Position numbers and translations under genes: made by a program. DNA of 64,000 bases, taken from NCBI RefSeq assembly GCF_019801605.1, contig NZ_JAHVIT010000001.1, positions 1,240,001 to 1,304,000 on the forward strand, written 5' to 3'. A model generated the notes under the pieces. It made no database searches and was not told where the DNA came from. It saw only the letters and a program-made list of their open reading frames with translations. Positions within the stretch are counted from its first letter, which is position 1; the number at the start of each line of letters is the position of its first letter. The DNA is from Maritimibacter alkaliphilus (GTDB lineage Bacteria > Pseudomonadota > Alphaproteobacteria > Rhodobacterales > Rhodobacteraceae). Positions 28,433-39,262 of the stretch are shown here, piece by piece.

Positions 28433-29100
28433 TCAATCTGCGTAGTGAACCTGCGCCCCGTCGAGGATCGCGGCCACCGGGGCCTTGAAGGGCGGCAGCT
28501 TGCGTGCGGCCTCCATGGCGGCCTTCTTCTCGGCGCCCATGATCAGCAGGTGGGTCGACATCGCCCCCTGCAGCACCGGCGCGGTCATGGTGATCCGGGG
28601 CTCGCCCGCGCCCTCGGCGCGCATCGGCAGCAGCAGCGGCGCCTTGGACGAAAGCCCCTCCTCCAGCCGGTCGGCCCCGGGGAAGAGCGAGGCGGTGTGC
28701 ATGTCCGTCCCCATCCCCAGCAGCAGGACGGTCAGCGGCAGATGCGGCTTCAGGCTGTCCGAGAGCGCCTCAAGCGCCTCCTCGGGCGTGTCCACCGGCT
28801 GGTAGAGCGGCAGCAGCGTGGCGGCGGCGGCCCGGTTGACCATCAGCCGCTCGCGCACCAGCCTCGTGTTCGAGCGCGGGCTGTCCACCGGCACCCAGCG
28901 TTCGTCGCTCAGCACCACGTCCACCCGGCTCCAGTCGAGCGCCACATCGCAGAGCGCATCGAAGACCGGCCCCGGCGAGGTGCCGCCCGGCACCGCCAGC
29001 GTCACCCGGTCTTCGTGGCGCAGGGCCGCCGTCAGTTCGCTTGCGATCGTATCGGCCAGTGACAACGCCAGCAGGTCGCGGTCGGGGTAGTCGTTCAGCT

Positions 29101-29104
<4 letters not shown>
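28433..29104 (-). CDS. pgl: 6-phosphogluconolactonase
   Basis: 223 residues, DevB/Pgl type of the NagB superfamily. VTLAVPGGTSPGPVFDAL, VDVVLSDERWVPVDSPRSN and LLLGMGTDMHTASLFPG are the conserved substrate-site motifs. Hydrolyses 6-phosphogluconolactone to 6-phosphogluconate, directly following Zwf. Its start overlaps the zwf stop by 4 bp, indicating translational coupling, and pgi follows after 30 bp. Confidence 0.95.
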
Positions 29105-30555
<1,451 letters not shown>

Positions 30556-30593
30556 GAAACTCCTCCTTTATGCCCGATCAGGGCACCCGGATT

Positions 30594-30630
30594 GAGCAAA
30601 TACCAATCTTCTGAGCAATTGCCAATCTTC
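30594..30630 (-). promoter_or_regulatory. 19-bp-period direct repeats upstream of zwf
   Basis: GAGCAAATACCAATCTTC (30594-30611) and GAGCAATTGCCAATCTTC (30613-30630) match at 15 of 18 positions with a 19-bp period, about two helical turns, just upstream of zwf. The second copy contains the palindrome GCAATTGC. A plausible operator or activator site for the operon; the regulator is unknown. Confidence 0.5.
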
Positions 30631-30749
30631 CACCATCCGCCTGCGGCGGTCTTGGGGCGAGCCTAGCAGATTGCTGCGCTCGCACAACGCCCAAGCCGTG
30701 CCCAATCCGTGCCCGAGCCGCGCCTAGACCATGCGGGATGATCTGCATC

Positions 30750-31868
30750 TCACGCCTTCGTTTTCAAGGGCTTGCTCACCTGTCCGCCACCGACGGACAT
30801 TTTCACACCGGTGGTCGTGGGACAGGAGGTGGGCAGCCCCCGCGCGACCCGCACGGCAAGGTAGGCAAAGGCCTGCGCCTCCAGCATGTCCCCGTCGAGG
30901 CCGACCTCCTCCACCGCCATCACCGGACAGTCGAGCGAGACGGAAAGCATCTCCATCAGCACCGGGTTGCGGCGCCCGCCGCCGGTGACCAGAACCTTCT
31001 CGGGCGGGGTCGGGCAATGTTCCATCGCGCGCATGACAGCTGCGGCCGACATGGCCGTGAGCGTGGCGGCGGCATCGGCATCGCCCAACTCCTTCACCAG
31101 CCCGACCATGTCGCCAAAAGCATTCCGGTCCAGAGACTTGGGCGGGATGCGGCTGAAGTAGGGATCGTCGAGGAAGAGCTCCAACGCGCCCTCCACCACG
31201 GTGCCCTGCGCGGCCAGCCTGCCGTCCCGGTCGAAGGGCTCGCCCCGCCGGGCCTGCATGAAGTCGTTGAGCGGTGCATTGGCGGGCCCGGTGTCGAAGG
31301 CCAGCAGCGCGCCCTCCGTCTCCGGCTTGGCAAAGCCGGGATCGACGTAGGTGATGTTCCCGACGCCGCCCATGTTCAGGAAGGCCACAGGGGCCTTGGC
31401 CCCGATGTACTTCGCACAGGCGAAGTGGAAGAAGGGTGCCAGCGGCGCGCCCTCGCCCCCAAGTTGCACGTCGGTCGACCGGAAGTCCCAGACCACGGGC
31501 ACCTGCAAGAGCTCCGCCAGCTCTGCCCCGTCGCCCGCCTGATGCGTCCCGCGCCCGCGCGGCTCATGCATCAGGGTCTGACCATGGAAGCCCACGATAT
31601 CCACATGCGCAAACCGGCTCAAAAGCCCCGCGTGGGCCTCCATGATGACCTGTGTCGCCGCCGCGACGTCATCTTCCCACCAGAGCCCGAGGGCCGCGCT
31701 CAGCACCGCCCGCTGCTCCGGGGTGTATTCGACGTAATCGCTTGGCCCGAATGCGAAAATCTGTTCGCCATCGGTCTCCACCACGGCCGCGTCCACCCCG
31801 TCCAGCGAGGTGCCCGACATGGCCCCGAGAGCGCGCATCCGCAGCGCCCCGGTCCTGGGCTTCAACAT
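30750..31868 (-). CDS. anmK: Anhydro-N-acetylmuramic acid kinase
   Basis: 372 residues. The phosphate-binding N-terminus [18 protein letters not shown] is the AnmK hallmark; also seen are [26 protein letters not shown] and [15 protein letters not shown]. It cleaves and phosphorylates anhydro-MurNAc from peptidoglycan turnover to MurNAc-6-P for recycling. The ATG at 31868 is chosen because AAAGGAAAAG lies upstream and the kinase motif follows. It is divergent from tyrS across 64 bp, a pairing commonly seen in this lineage. Confidence 0.95.
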   Translation of the reverse strand: MLKPRTGALRMRALGAMSGTSLDGVDAAVVETDGEQIFAFGPSDYVEYTPEQRAVLSAALGLWWEDDVAAATQVIMEAHAGLLSRFAHVDIVGFHGQTLMHEPRGRGTHQAGDGAELAELLQVPVVWDFRSTDVQLGGEGAPLAPFFHFACAKYIGAKAPVAFLNMGGVGNITYVDPGFAKPETEGALLAFDTGPANAPLNDFMQARRGEPFDRDGRLAAQGTVVEGALELFLDDPYFSRIPPKSLDRNAFGDMVGLVKELGDADAAATLTAMSAAAVMRAMEHCPTPPEKVLVTGGGRRNPVLMEMLSVSLDCPVMAVEEVGLDGDMLEAQAFAYLAVRVARGLPTSCPTTTGVKMSVGGGQVSKPLKTKA

Positions 31869-31932
31869 GGTCTTTTCCTTTGCCTGCCTGCCGCCTATAC
31901 AGTGCCGCGCAACCAAACCCGGGACAAGAGCC

Positions 31933-33186
31933 ATGACATACCATCCCAAGTCGGACTTCCTGAACGTCATGATCGAGCGCGGCTTCCTCGCCGACTGCAC
32001 CGATTATCAGGGTCTTGATGACGCCCTCATCGACGGCGTCGTCCCGGGCTATATCGGCTATGATGCCACCGCGGCCTCGCTGCACGTGGGCCACCTGCTC
32101 AATATCATGATGCTGCGCTGGTTCCAGAAGACCGGCGGCAAGCCGATCACCCTTATGGGCGGCGGCACCACCAAGGTGGGCGATCCCTCGTTCCGCTCCG
32201 ACGAACGCCCCCTGCTGGGCCCGGACCAGATCGACGCCAACATCGCCGGCATGCAGCAGGTCTTTGCCAAGTACCTCTCCTACGGCGAGGGCGCGGGCGA
32301 TGCGCTGATGCTGAACAACGCGGAATGGCTCGACGGGCTGAACTACCTCGAGTTCCTGCGCGACATCGGGCGGCATTTCTCGGTCAACCGGATGCTCTCG
32401 TTCGAAAGCGTGAAATCGCGCCTCGACCGCGAGCAGTCGCTCTCCTTCCTGGAATTCAACTACATGATCCTCCAGGCCTATGACTTCCTCGAGCTGAACC
32501 GCCGCTACGGCTGCCTGCTGCAGATGGGCGGCTCGGACCAATGGGGCAATATCGTCAACGGGATCGATCTGACCCGCCGGGTCCTGGATCACGAGATCTA
32601 CGGCCTGACGACCCCGCTGCTGACCACCTCGGACGGCCGCAAGATGGGCAAGAGCCAGGGCGGCGCCATCTGGCTGAACGCCGACATGCTCTCCTCCTAC
32701 GAGTTCTGGCAGTTCTGGCGCAACACCACCGATGCCGACGTGGGCCGCTTCCTGAAACTCTACAGCGAGTTGCCGGTCGAGGAATGCGACCGCCTCGGCG
32801 CGCTCGGCGGGTCCGAGATCAACGAGGCCAAGAAGATCCTCGCCAACGAGGTCACCGCCCTGCTGCACGGCGCCGAAGCCGCCGCCGCGGCCGAGGCCAC
32901 CGCGCGCGAGGTCTTCGAGAAGGGCGGCATGGGCGACGACCTGCCCACGCTGGAGCTGAGCCCGGCCGAACTGTCCGAGGGGATCTCCATCGTCCAGCTG
33001 ATCGTCCGCACCGGGCTCGCCAAGTCCGGCAAGGAGGCCAAGCGCCTGATCACCGACAACGGCGCCCGTCTCGACGATGCGCCGCTCACCGACGCGGGCC
33101 TGATGCTCGACGCGGCGGCGCTCACTTCGCCGATCAAGCTCTCTGCCGGCAAGAAGCGCCACGCGCTCGTCAAACTGGCCGACTGA
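31933..33186 (+). CDS. tyrS: Tyrosyl-tRNA synthetase
   Basis: 417 residues, TyrS1 type. Class I signatures: HVGHLL (HIGH equivalent) near residue 52 and KMGKS near residue 238; the tyrosine pocket has [12 protein letters not shown] and [12 protein letters not shown]-terminal S4 RNA-binding domain (about 345-410) includes [22 protein letters not shown]. Attaches tyrosine to its tRNA. The start gives the usual short N-terminus with AAGAG upstream. A double-hairpin element follows at 33281. Confidence 0.97.
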   Translation: MTYHPKSDFLNVMIERGFLADCTDYQGLDDALIDGVVPGYIGYDATAASLHVGHLLNIMMLRWFQKTGGKPITLMGGGTTKVGDPSFRSDERPLLGPDQIDANIAGMQQVFAKYLSYGEGAGDALMLNNAEWLDGLNYLEFLRDIGRHFSVNRMLSFESVKSRLDREQSLSFLEFNYMILQAYDFLELNRRYGCLLQMGGSDQWGNIVNGIDLTRRVLDHEIYGLTTPLLTTSDGRKMGKSQGGAIWLNADMLSSYEFWQFWRNTTDADVGRFLKLYSELPVEECDRLGALGGSEINEAKKILANEVTALLHGAEAAAAAEATAREVFEKGGMGDDLPTLELSPAELSEGISIVQLIVRTGLAKSGKEAKRLITDNGARLDDAPLTDAGLMLDAAALTSPIKLSAGKKRHALVKLAD

Positions 33187-33280
33187 CCCGGGAACCGACA
33201 GGGATCGGGGGGCGCACCGCCCCCCATCCTCCCCGAGGCGCCCTCCTCCGAACGCGCCCGGCACCGCTTCATCTTTCCCG

Positions 33281-33332
33281 AAATACTCCGGGGGAATTGC
33301 GCCGCCCCGCGGCGCAAGGGGGCAGCGCCCCC
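33281..33332 (+). repeat. Dispersed double-hairpin 3'-end element, copy B
   Basis: AAATACTCCGGGGGAATTGCGCC, a stem with GGCGCAA, then GGGGGC-AGC-GCCCCC, 95 bp after the tyrS stop and on the same strand. A further imperfect palindrome, AATTTCTTCCAAGAAAT, follows. The rest of the gene-free stretch 33187-33465 shows nothing else. Confidence 0.65.
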
Positions 33333-33465
33333 GAATTTCTTCCAAGAAATGTGCCGGGAACTTTCGAAATCGCCCGGGTCGCGCACCCCCGCCGGCCCGC
33401 ACAGCCTCAAGGCCCCCCTCGAGGCCCCACGCCCGGCAAAGCGCGCAGCCGCCCCAACTTCCCCC

Positions 33466-33494
33466 TTTAAATCCCCTGCGCCCCGGCCTATATC
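33466..33494 (+). promoter_or_regulatory. Promoter of the tmRNA gene
   Basis: TTTAAA at 33466-33471 and TATATC at 33489-33494 separated by 17 bp, placing a start site near 33500, just ahead of the acceptor piece. Confidence 0.55.
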
Positions 33495-33499
33495 TGCCC

Positions 33500-33818
33500 T
33501 GTCGCTTCTGCGACTATGGACATAAACGCGCTCGTAATAAGCGGCTCGGACCCGGGGGCGGTACCCGGCGGCTCCACCAAACATCCCTTGTTGGGGGATC
33601 ATGGGGCCGAAATAGGATCGACGGACGTCTAAAGGGGTTTTGCTTTGTCTCGGCTGTCTGCCACCGTTACCGGCGAAAACAGTACAATTGCCAACAACAA
33701 TCGTGCTCCGGTTGCTCTGGCTGCGTAAGCAGTCCGAAAAACCGATCTTTAAGCCCTTGGGCCTAGCAGCTTAAGGCGGGGTTCGCAGGTACCTGGCAAC
33801 AGAAACCTGCACTTTCCT
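33500..33818 (+). ncRNA. ssrA: Two-piece (circularly permuted) tmRNA
   Basis: Transfer-messenger RNA that rescues stalled ribosomes. The acceptor piece comes first, ending CGGCTCC-ACCA (33569-33579); an intervening hairpin loop (33580-33602) is removed in maturation; the coding piece starts GGGGCCG at 33603. GGGGCCG pairs with CGGCTCC through seven pairs, including G3:U70, the alanine identity pair. GAAATAGGATCGACGG follows as in all tmRNAs. The tag frame starts at GCC 33690 and reads ANNNRAPVALAA, stopping at TAA 33726-33728. Pseudoknot stems follow, including GCAGGT/ACCTGC at 33785-33810. Exact 5' and 3' ends are estimates. Confidence 0.95.
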
Positions 33819-34030
33819 CCCCCTGCCATCATCACTTTGCCGCGCGGGCATGCACAAGACCGTCGCGACCGTATGGTCAGCGACGTTTTCTGGCTTCGCA
33901 CCCCATCAAAGCACACCGTTTGCGCCCTGATCGGGCGGCCCGACGAACAAAACCAACCGGCGGCGTATGGTCACCATTGACCTTTCAGCCCCACACACTG
34001 TCTCGGGCCATCACAGCCCCGTCACCCTGC

Positions 34031-34075
34031 CCGTTTCCTTCGAAGAAAACGGACCGGAATTTTCGAAAATTCCGG
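34031..34075 (-). terminator. Twin TTCGAA-centred hairpins after ntrX
   Basis: Two adjacent 22-bp palindromes, 34031-34052 (one mismatch pair) and 34054-34075 (perfect), both centred on TTCGAA, lie 29 bp after the ntrX stop. They probably end the nitrogen operon, though no T-run follows on the minus strand. The remaining gap 33819-34103 shows nothing else. Confidence 0.5.
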
Positions 34076-34103
34076 CCAGCCCCTCGACCGAGCGCAGGAC
34101 CGC

Positions 34104-35513
34104 TTACTCGGCGTCTTCCTCTTCCAGATGCGCCACCCGGCCCCCGGCCTTGTTCGTCGTCACCACGTTCAGCGACTTCAGCTTGCGGTGCAGCGCCGAC
34201 CGCTCCATGCCAACGAACTGCGCCGTGCGGCTGATATTGCCACCGAAGCGGTTGATCTGCGTCAGCAGGTACTCCCGCTCGAAGGCCTCGCGCGCCTCGC
34301 GCAACGGCAGCGTCGCCAGAGAGCCCGCCAGCACCACGCGGCCCTCGCCGCCCCCGGCCTTCTCTTCCTCGCCCGGGACCTCGCGGGCCTCGATCTCGTC
34401 GGCACCGTCACCGAGGATCAGGATCCGCTCCACCACGTTGCGCAGCTGGCGCACGTTGCCGGGCCAGGTCATGGTCTGCATCAGCGCCGCCGCCTCGTCC
34501 GAGAGCGCGCGCTGCGGCAGGCCCTGCGACCGGTGCAGATGGCCGATGAAATGCTCCGCCAGCAGCGGGATATCCTCACGCCGTTCCTCCAGCGCGGGCA
34601 CCGCGATCGGCACCACATTCAGCCGGTGATAGAGCTCCTGCCGGAAGCGTCCGGCCTCGATCTCCTGCTCCAGCACCCGGTTGGTGGAGGAGATCACCCG
34701 CAGGTCAACCCGCACCTTGTCCGAACCGCCCACGCGCAGGAACTGCTGATCCACCAGCACCCGCAGCATCTTGGACTGGGTCCCCAGCGGCATGTCGGCC
34801 ACCTCGTCGAGGTAGATCACCCCGCCATGGGCCTCTTCCAGCAGGCCCGGCTCGATCCCGCGCTCCGGCGTCTCGCGGCCAAAGAGCACCTCTTCCATCC
34901 GCTCCGGCTCGATCGTGGCGCAGGGCACCGTGACGAAGGGCCCCTCGGCCCGGCCCGACCGGCTGTGAATATAACGCGCCGCCACTTCCTTGCCCGCGCC
35001 CGCGGGCCCGGTCAGCATGATGCGCCCGTTCGACTTGGTCACCTTGTCGAGCTGGCCGATCAGCGTGCGGAAGGACGCGGACTTGCCCACCATCTCGGCC
35101 GACTGGTTGTCCTTGCGGCGCAGCTGGTTGTTCTCGCGACGCAGGCGCGAGGTCTCCATGGCGCGGCGGATCACCACCATCAGCTGGTCGATGTTGAACG
35201 GCTTCTCGATGAAGTCGTAGGCGCCCTGCTTGATCGCGGCCACGGCGATCTCGATGTTGCCATGGCCCGAGATGATCACCACCGGCACATCCGGGTTGTC
35301 GCGCTTCACGTGCTTGAGAATGTCGATCCCGTCCATCCGGCTGTCCTTCAGCCAGATGTCGAGGATCATCAGCCCCGGCGGCTCGGCATTCAGTTCGGCC
35401 ATGCAGTCGTCGGAGTTCCCCGCGAGCCGGGTGGTGAACCCCTCGTCCTCCAGGATGTCCGAGATCAATTCCCGGATGTCCCGCTCGTCGTCCACGATCA
35501 GAATATCGGTCAT
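34104..35513 (-). CDS. ntrX: NtrX, AAA+ response regulator
   Basis: 469 residues. Receiver domain 1-120 with DD at 8-9, phospho-acceptor Asp52 (LMILDIW) and the KPF lysine; AAA+ domain with Walker A TGPAGAGKE near 168 and Walker B GGVIYLDEVADM; C-terminal Fis-type helix-turn-helix GGNISRTAQFVGMERSALHRKL. Between FGRE and Walker B the GAFTGA loop that contacts sigma-54 is missing, so sigma-54-independent action is likely. The partner is NtrY, whose stop overlaps this start by 1 bp. NtrYX has been linked to nitrogen and redox control and to cell-envelope physiology in alphaproteobacteria. Confidence 0.93.
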   Translation of the reverse strand: MTDILIVDDERDIRELISDILEDEGFTTRLAGNSDDCMAELNAEPPGLMILDIWLKDSRMDGIDILKHVKRDNPDVPVVIISGHGNIEIAVAAIKQGAYDFIEKPFNIDQLMVVIRRAMETSRLRRENNQLRRKDNQSAEMVGKSASFRTLIGQLDKVTKSNGRIMLTGPAGAGKEVAARYIHSRSGRAEGPFVTVPCATIEPERMEEVLFGRETPERGIEPGLLEEAHGGVIYLDEVADMPLGTQSKMLRVLVDQQFLRVGGSDKVRVDLRVISSTNRVLEQEIEAGRFRQELYHRLNVVPIAVPALEERREDIPLLAEHFIGHLHRSQGLPQRALSDEAAALMQTMTWPGNVRQLRNVVERILILGDGADEIEAREVPGEEEKAGGGEGRVVLAGSLATLPLREAREAFEREYLLTQINRFGGNISRTAQFVGMERSALHRKLKSLNVVTTNKAGGRVAHLEEEDAE

Positions 35514-37795
35514 CAGCTGTCTTCCTCAATCAAAGCGTGGGCACCTCGTCCGGCCGGTCCGGCCTGCAACGGCAGGCGGATCACGGCCATGGCGCCGGTA
35601 TGGCTGCACCCGTCAAATCGGGGCGCATCTTCAAGGGCGAGGCTGCCGCCATGCTCCTCGATGATCTTCTTCACGATGGGCAGGCCAAGGCCGGTGCCCT
35701 TGTCGCGGGTCGTCACATAGGGTTCGAAGAGCCGCGAGCGGTCCTCGGGCAGGCCGATCCCGTTGTCGGCGATGGTGATCCGGGCGACCGGCGCGCCGAG
35801 GTCATCCTCGCTCACGGCTGCCGTCACGTGGATCGCTGCCGCATAGCCCTCGGGTGCGCCTTTTTCCCTAAGGGTTTCCGTGGCTTCGCCTGCATTCTTC
35901 ATCAGGTTGGTGAGCGCCTGTCCGATCATGGTCGCATCTGCTTCGACCGCCATGGGGGTGTCGGGCAGATCGGCCCGGATCTCCACCCCCGGCTGGCCGG
36001 ATTGCTGCAACAGCACCGTACCGCGCAGGATCTCGCCGAGGTCGACCTGCTTGCGGTCGGGTTCGGGCATCCGGGCGAACTTGGAGAATTCATCGACGAT
36101 CCGGCGCAGGTCATTGGTCTGGCGCACGATCACCTCGGTCAGGCTCTCGAGATCGCTGCCCAGCTGGTCGTCCAGATGGCGGCGGAACTTGCGCTTGATC
36201 CGTTCGGCCGAAAGCTGGATCGGCGTCAGCGGGTTCTTGATCTCATGGGCGATGCGCCGGGCCACGTCGCCCCAGGCGGCACTGCGTTGCGCGGCGACCA
36301 GATCGGTCACGTCGTCGAAGGCAACCACGTAGCCCTCGCGCCGGTCATCGGCATTGCGCCGGGTCGCCATACGCACCAGAAGGTTCTCGGCCCGGCCCTG
36401 GCGCGTCACCTTGATCTCTTCCTGCGCGATCTGCTGCGGCCCCTCGCGGAGTTTTTCGAAGAGCGCACCGAATTCCGGCACCGCGACGGAGAGCGGCATG
36501 TCGTGCTTTGCCTCGGTCCAGTCCAGCAGCCGCTCGGCCGAGCGGTTGACGAACATCACCCGCCCTTCCGCGTCCAGCCCGACCACCCCGGAGGTGACGG
36601 AGGAGAGCACGGAATCGAAGAGCCGCCGCCGCCCCTCGATCTGTCGGGTGTTCTGCAGCAGGGTTTCCCGCTGGCCCTTCAGCTGCTTGGTCATCTGGTT
36701 GAAGTAGCGGCTGAGCATGGCGATCTCGTCGTCGCCCTCCTCCTCGATCACCTGCACGTCGAGATCGCCGGAACCGACCTGCTGCGCCGCCGCCGTCAGA
36801 CGCCCCACCGGGCGCGACAGCCGTTCGGCGAACCACAGGCCCAGCCAGATCGCGGCAAGGATCAGGATCGCGGCAAAGCCGAGGTAGAGCAGCCCGAACT
36901 CGAAAAGCACCCGGCCGCGTTCGCTCTCCAGCTGCTGGTAGAGCCGCACCGTCTCCTGCGTGTCGTCCAGCAGCGAGAGGATCTGCCCGTCCACCTGCCG
37001 CGAGACATAGACCAGCCGGTCTGCGTAATCGGCCAGTGGCAGCAGGGCGCGGAACTCGTTGTTGTCCCAGTCCTCGATCACCACGATGCCCTTGTCGCGG
37101 GCCTCCTGGATCTGTGCGGCGGTGGGACGTTCGAAATCGAAGAGGTAGGAGCGTTCGCCCCGGGCCCGGATCTCCCCGGTGCCGTCGATGATATAGGCCT
37201 CGCGCAACCCGCGCTGGATCTGGCTCTGCCCCTGCGAGAGGTATTCCCGCAGCATCGCGTCAGAGACATAGAGCGAGGTCGAGCGCGCCGCGTCGAGCAG
37301 CTGCGCAAGCGCCTGCCCGTCCTGCATCAGGTCCTGCCGGTGCTCGTCCTCGTAGGCCTGCGCCGCCGCGAGCGAGGTGGAGACCACGCTGCGCACCCGC
37401 TCCGAGAACCAGCCTTCGAGTCCGACGTTCACCGTGAGCACGGCAAAGACCGCGACCGAGACCGTGGGCAGCAGCGCCATCAGCGCAAAGACGCCGGTCA
37501 GCCGCAGGTGCAGCCGTGATCCGGCCGAGCGCGCACGGCGCGCGGCCACCATCTGCGCCACCCGCTGCAACACGAGCGCCGCCACGAAGAGCACGTAGAC
37601 GAAATCGGCCAGCAGCACGAGCCGCAGCCCAAGTGACGAGGCCCCCTGATCGAAGGGCCCCAGCACGAGGAATGTCAGAAGCGTCAGCGTGGGGCCGAGG
37701 ACAACCAGCCCCAGCGTTGCCGCGTTCTGTATGCGCCGCTGTCGGCGGAGCCGGCTGAGCCGGTTCCACGTAGAGCGCTGTGCTCGGGTTGCCAC
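35513..37795 (-). CDS. ntrY: NtrY, membrane sensor histidine kinase
   Basis: 760 residues. Three or four N-terminal membrane segments including NAATLGLVVLGPTLTLLTFL, a periplasmic sensor region (about 120-310), a further segment (ILILAAIWLGLWFAERLSRP) leading into HAMP, a PAS-like domain with FVNRSAERLLDW, then HisKA with [19 protein letters not shown] (phospho-His), and the ATPase domain with NLMKNAGEATE, DNGIGLPED and KGTGLGLPIVKKI. Signals to NtrX in the same transcript. The 99-bp gap before it, after ntrC, is the largest in the operon and could hold an internal promoter. Confidence 0.95.
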   Translation of the reverse strand: MATRAQRSTWNRLSRLRRQRRIQNAATLGLVVLGPTLTLLTFLVLGPFDQGASSLGLRLVLLADFVYVLFVAALVLQRVAQMVAARRARSAGSRLHLRLTGVFALMALLPTVSVAVFAVLTVNVGLEGWFSERVRSVVSTSLAAAQAYEDEHRQDLMQDGQALAQLLDAARSTSLYVSDAMLREYLSQGQSQIQRGLREAYIIDGTGEIRARGERSYLFDFERPTAAQIQEARDKGIVVIEDWDNNEFRALLPLADYADRLVYVSRQVDGQILSLLDDTQETVRLYQQLESERGRVLFEFGLLYLGFAAILILAAIWLGLWFAERLSRPVGRLTAAAQQVGSGDLDVQVIEEEGDDEIAMLSRYFNQMTKQLKGQRETLLQNTRQIEGRRRLFDSVLSSVTSGVVGLDAEGRVMFVNRSAERLLDWTEAKHDMPLSVAVPEFGALFEKLREGPQQIAQEEIKVTRQGRAENLLVRMATRRNADDRREGYVVAFDDVTDLVAAQRSAAWGDVARRIAHEIKNPLTPIQLSAERIKRKFRRHLDDQLGSDLESLTEVIVRQTNDLRRIVDEFSKFARMPEPDRKQVDLGEILRGTVLLQQSGQPGVEIRADLPDTPMAVEADATMIGQALTNLMKNAGEATETLREKGAPEGYAAAIHVTAAVSEDDLGAPVARITIADNGIGLPEDRSRLFEPYVTTRDKGTGLGLPIVKKIIEEHGGSLALEDAPRFDGCSHTGAMAVIRLPLQAGPAGRGAHALIEEDS

Positions 37796-37894
37796 AGGCT
37801 TCCCCCGCCTTGATGTGTCGCTTTACGCGACGACCGCCATATCCTGTGGCTCATTGCGGGGATGATCCCCGACGGCCACGGTTCTGTTGCGGTT

Positions 37895-39262
37895 TTACAT
37901 CAACTTCCGGCGGCGTGTCACGCGAATATCCAGATCAGTGATCTTCTTGCGCAAAGTATTGCGGTTGATTCCCAGAAGATCGGCACATTTCGCCTGATTT
38001 CCGCCCGTCGCGTCCAGGGCGATCTCAATCAGGGGCATCTCGACCTCCTTCAGGATACGGCCATAGAGCCCCGGCGGCGGCAGCATGTTGCCGTGCAGGT
38101 CGAAGTAGCGCCGCAGGTGACGCGCGACCGAGGCCGAGAGCTTCTCGGCGTCGCCGCCGCCCATGGCGGGCTCCATCTCGGGCTGGTTGCCCAGCACCAT
38201 CTCCACCTCGGCGCGGGTGATCTCATCCGTGCGCGCGGTCAGGACGAGACGGCGGATCGCGTTCTCCAGCTGGCGCACGTTGCCGGGCCAGGAGTAGGTG
38301 CGCATCATCTCCAGCGCATCCTCGGCCAGCCAGCGTTTCGGTGCGCCTTCGCGCTCGGCCCGTTGCAGGAAGTGATCCACCAGCAGCGGGATGTCATCGA
38401 CGCGCTCGCGCAGGGCGGGCACCTGGATCGTCGCGCCGGAGAGGCGGTAATAGAGGTCCTGGCGCACCTCGCCCCGCTCCATCGCCTGGTTCGGATCGGT
38501 CTGGCAGGTCGCCATGAAGCGCGGCAGGTTGTCGGTGGGGCCGTCCATCATGCGCACGATGCGGGCCTGCACCTCGAGGTCGATGTCGCTGATCTCGTCG
38601 AACAGCACGGTGCCGCCCTTGGCACGGGCCAGCACCTTGGCCGGGCCTTCGAGGTCCTGAAGGTCGGCCGCGGTGGCGACCACGAAGGGCAGGTTCCGAC
38701 GGTCCGAGAAGTCATGAATCGCCTTGGCGATCAGCGACTTGCCGGTGCCGCTCTCGCCCGCGATCAACACGGCGAGGTCGGTGTTCATCACCCGCGCCAC
38801 GAGACGGTAGAGCGCCTGCATCGCGGCGGTGCGGCCGATCAGCGGCAGCTCGTCGGGGCGCTCGACCTCCTCCACCTTGGCGCTGGAGGGCGCACGGCGG
38901 CGGGCTTCGAGGGCCCGCGCGGTGCGTTTCATCAGGTCCGGCAGGTCGAAGGGCTTGGGCAGGTAATCATAGGCCTCGGCCTCGGCGGCCTGGATCGCGG
39001 TCATGATCGTGTTCTGCGCCGAGATCACGATCACCGGCAGGCCGGGACGGTCCTGACTGATCTTGGGCAGCATCTCGAGCCCGTTCCCGTCAGGCATCAT
39101 GACATCCGAGATCACCACGTCGCCCTTGCCCTCGCCGATCCAGCGCATCAGCGTGGTCAGCGACGAGGTGGCGTGGACCTTGCAGCCGGCGCGGGTCAGC
39201 GCCTGGGTCAGCACGGTGCGGATGGTGCGGTCGTCATCGGCGACAAGTACAGTGCCGTCCAT
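37895..39262 (-). CDS. ntrC: NtrC nitrogen response regulator (GAFTGA-less)
   Basis: 455 residues. Receiver domain with Asp53 in [13 protein letters not shown] and the KPF motif; AAA+ domain with Walker [14 protein letters not shown] near 168 and Walker [13 protein letters not shown]; Fis-type helix-turn-helix at the end ([21 protein letters not shown]). The segment where GAFTGA should be reads [15 protein letters not shown], so the loop is deleted, as described for Rhodobacter capsulatus NtrC, which activates sigma-70 promoters. Activates ammonium-starvation genes when phosphorylated by NtrB, whose stop overlaps this start by 1 bp. Confidence 0.94.
   Translation of the reverse strand: MDGTVLVADDDRTIRTVLTQALTRAGCKVHATSSLTTLMRWIGEGKGDVVISDVMMPDGNGLEMLPKISQDRPGLPVIVISAQNTIMTAIQAAEAEAYDYLPKPFDLPDLMKRTARALEARRRAPSSAKVEEVERPDELPLIGRTAAMQALYRLVARVMNTDLAVLIAGESGTGKSLIAKAIHDFSDRRNLPFVVATAADLQDLEGPAKVLARAKGGTVLFDEISDIDLEVQARIVRMMDGPTDNLPRFMATCQTDPNQAMERGEVRQDLYYRLSGATIQVPALRERVDDIPLLVDHFLQRAEREGAPKRWLAEDALEMMRTYSWPGNVRQLENAIRRLVLTARTDEITRAEVEMVLGNQPEMEPAMGGGDAEKLSASVARHLRRYFDLHGNMLPPPGLYGRILKEVEMPLIEIALDATGGNQAKCADLLGINRNTLRKKITDLDIRVTRRRKLM

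Noticed and set aside
35537-37519. Open frame of 660 codons opposite ntrY
   Set aside because: Shadow of ntrY; no ribosome-binding site or recognisable domain.
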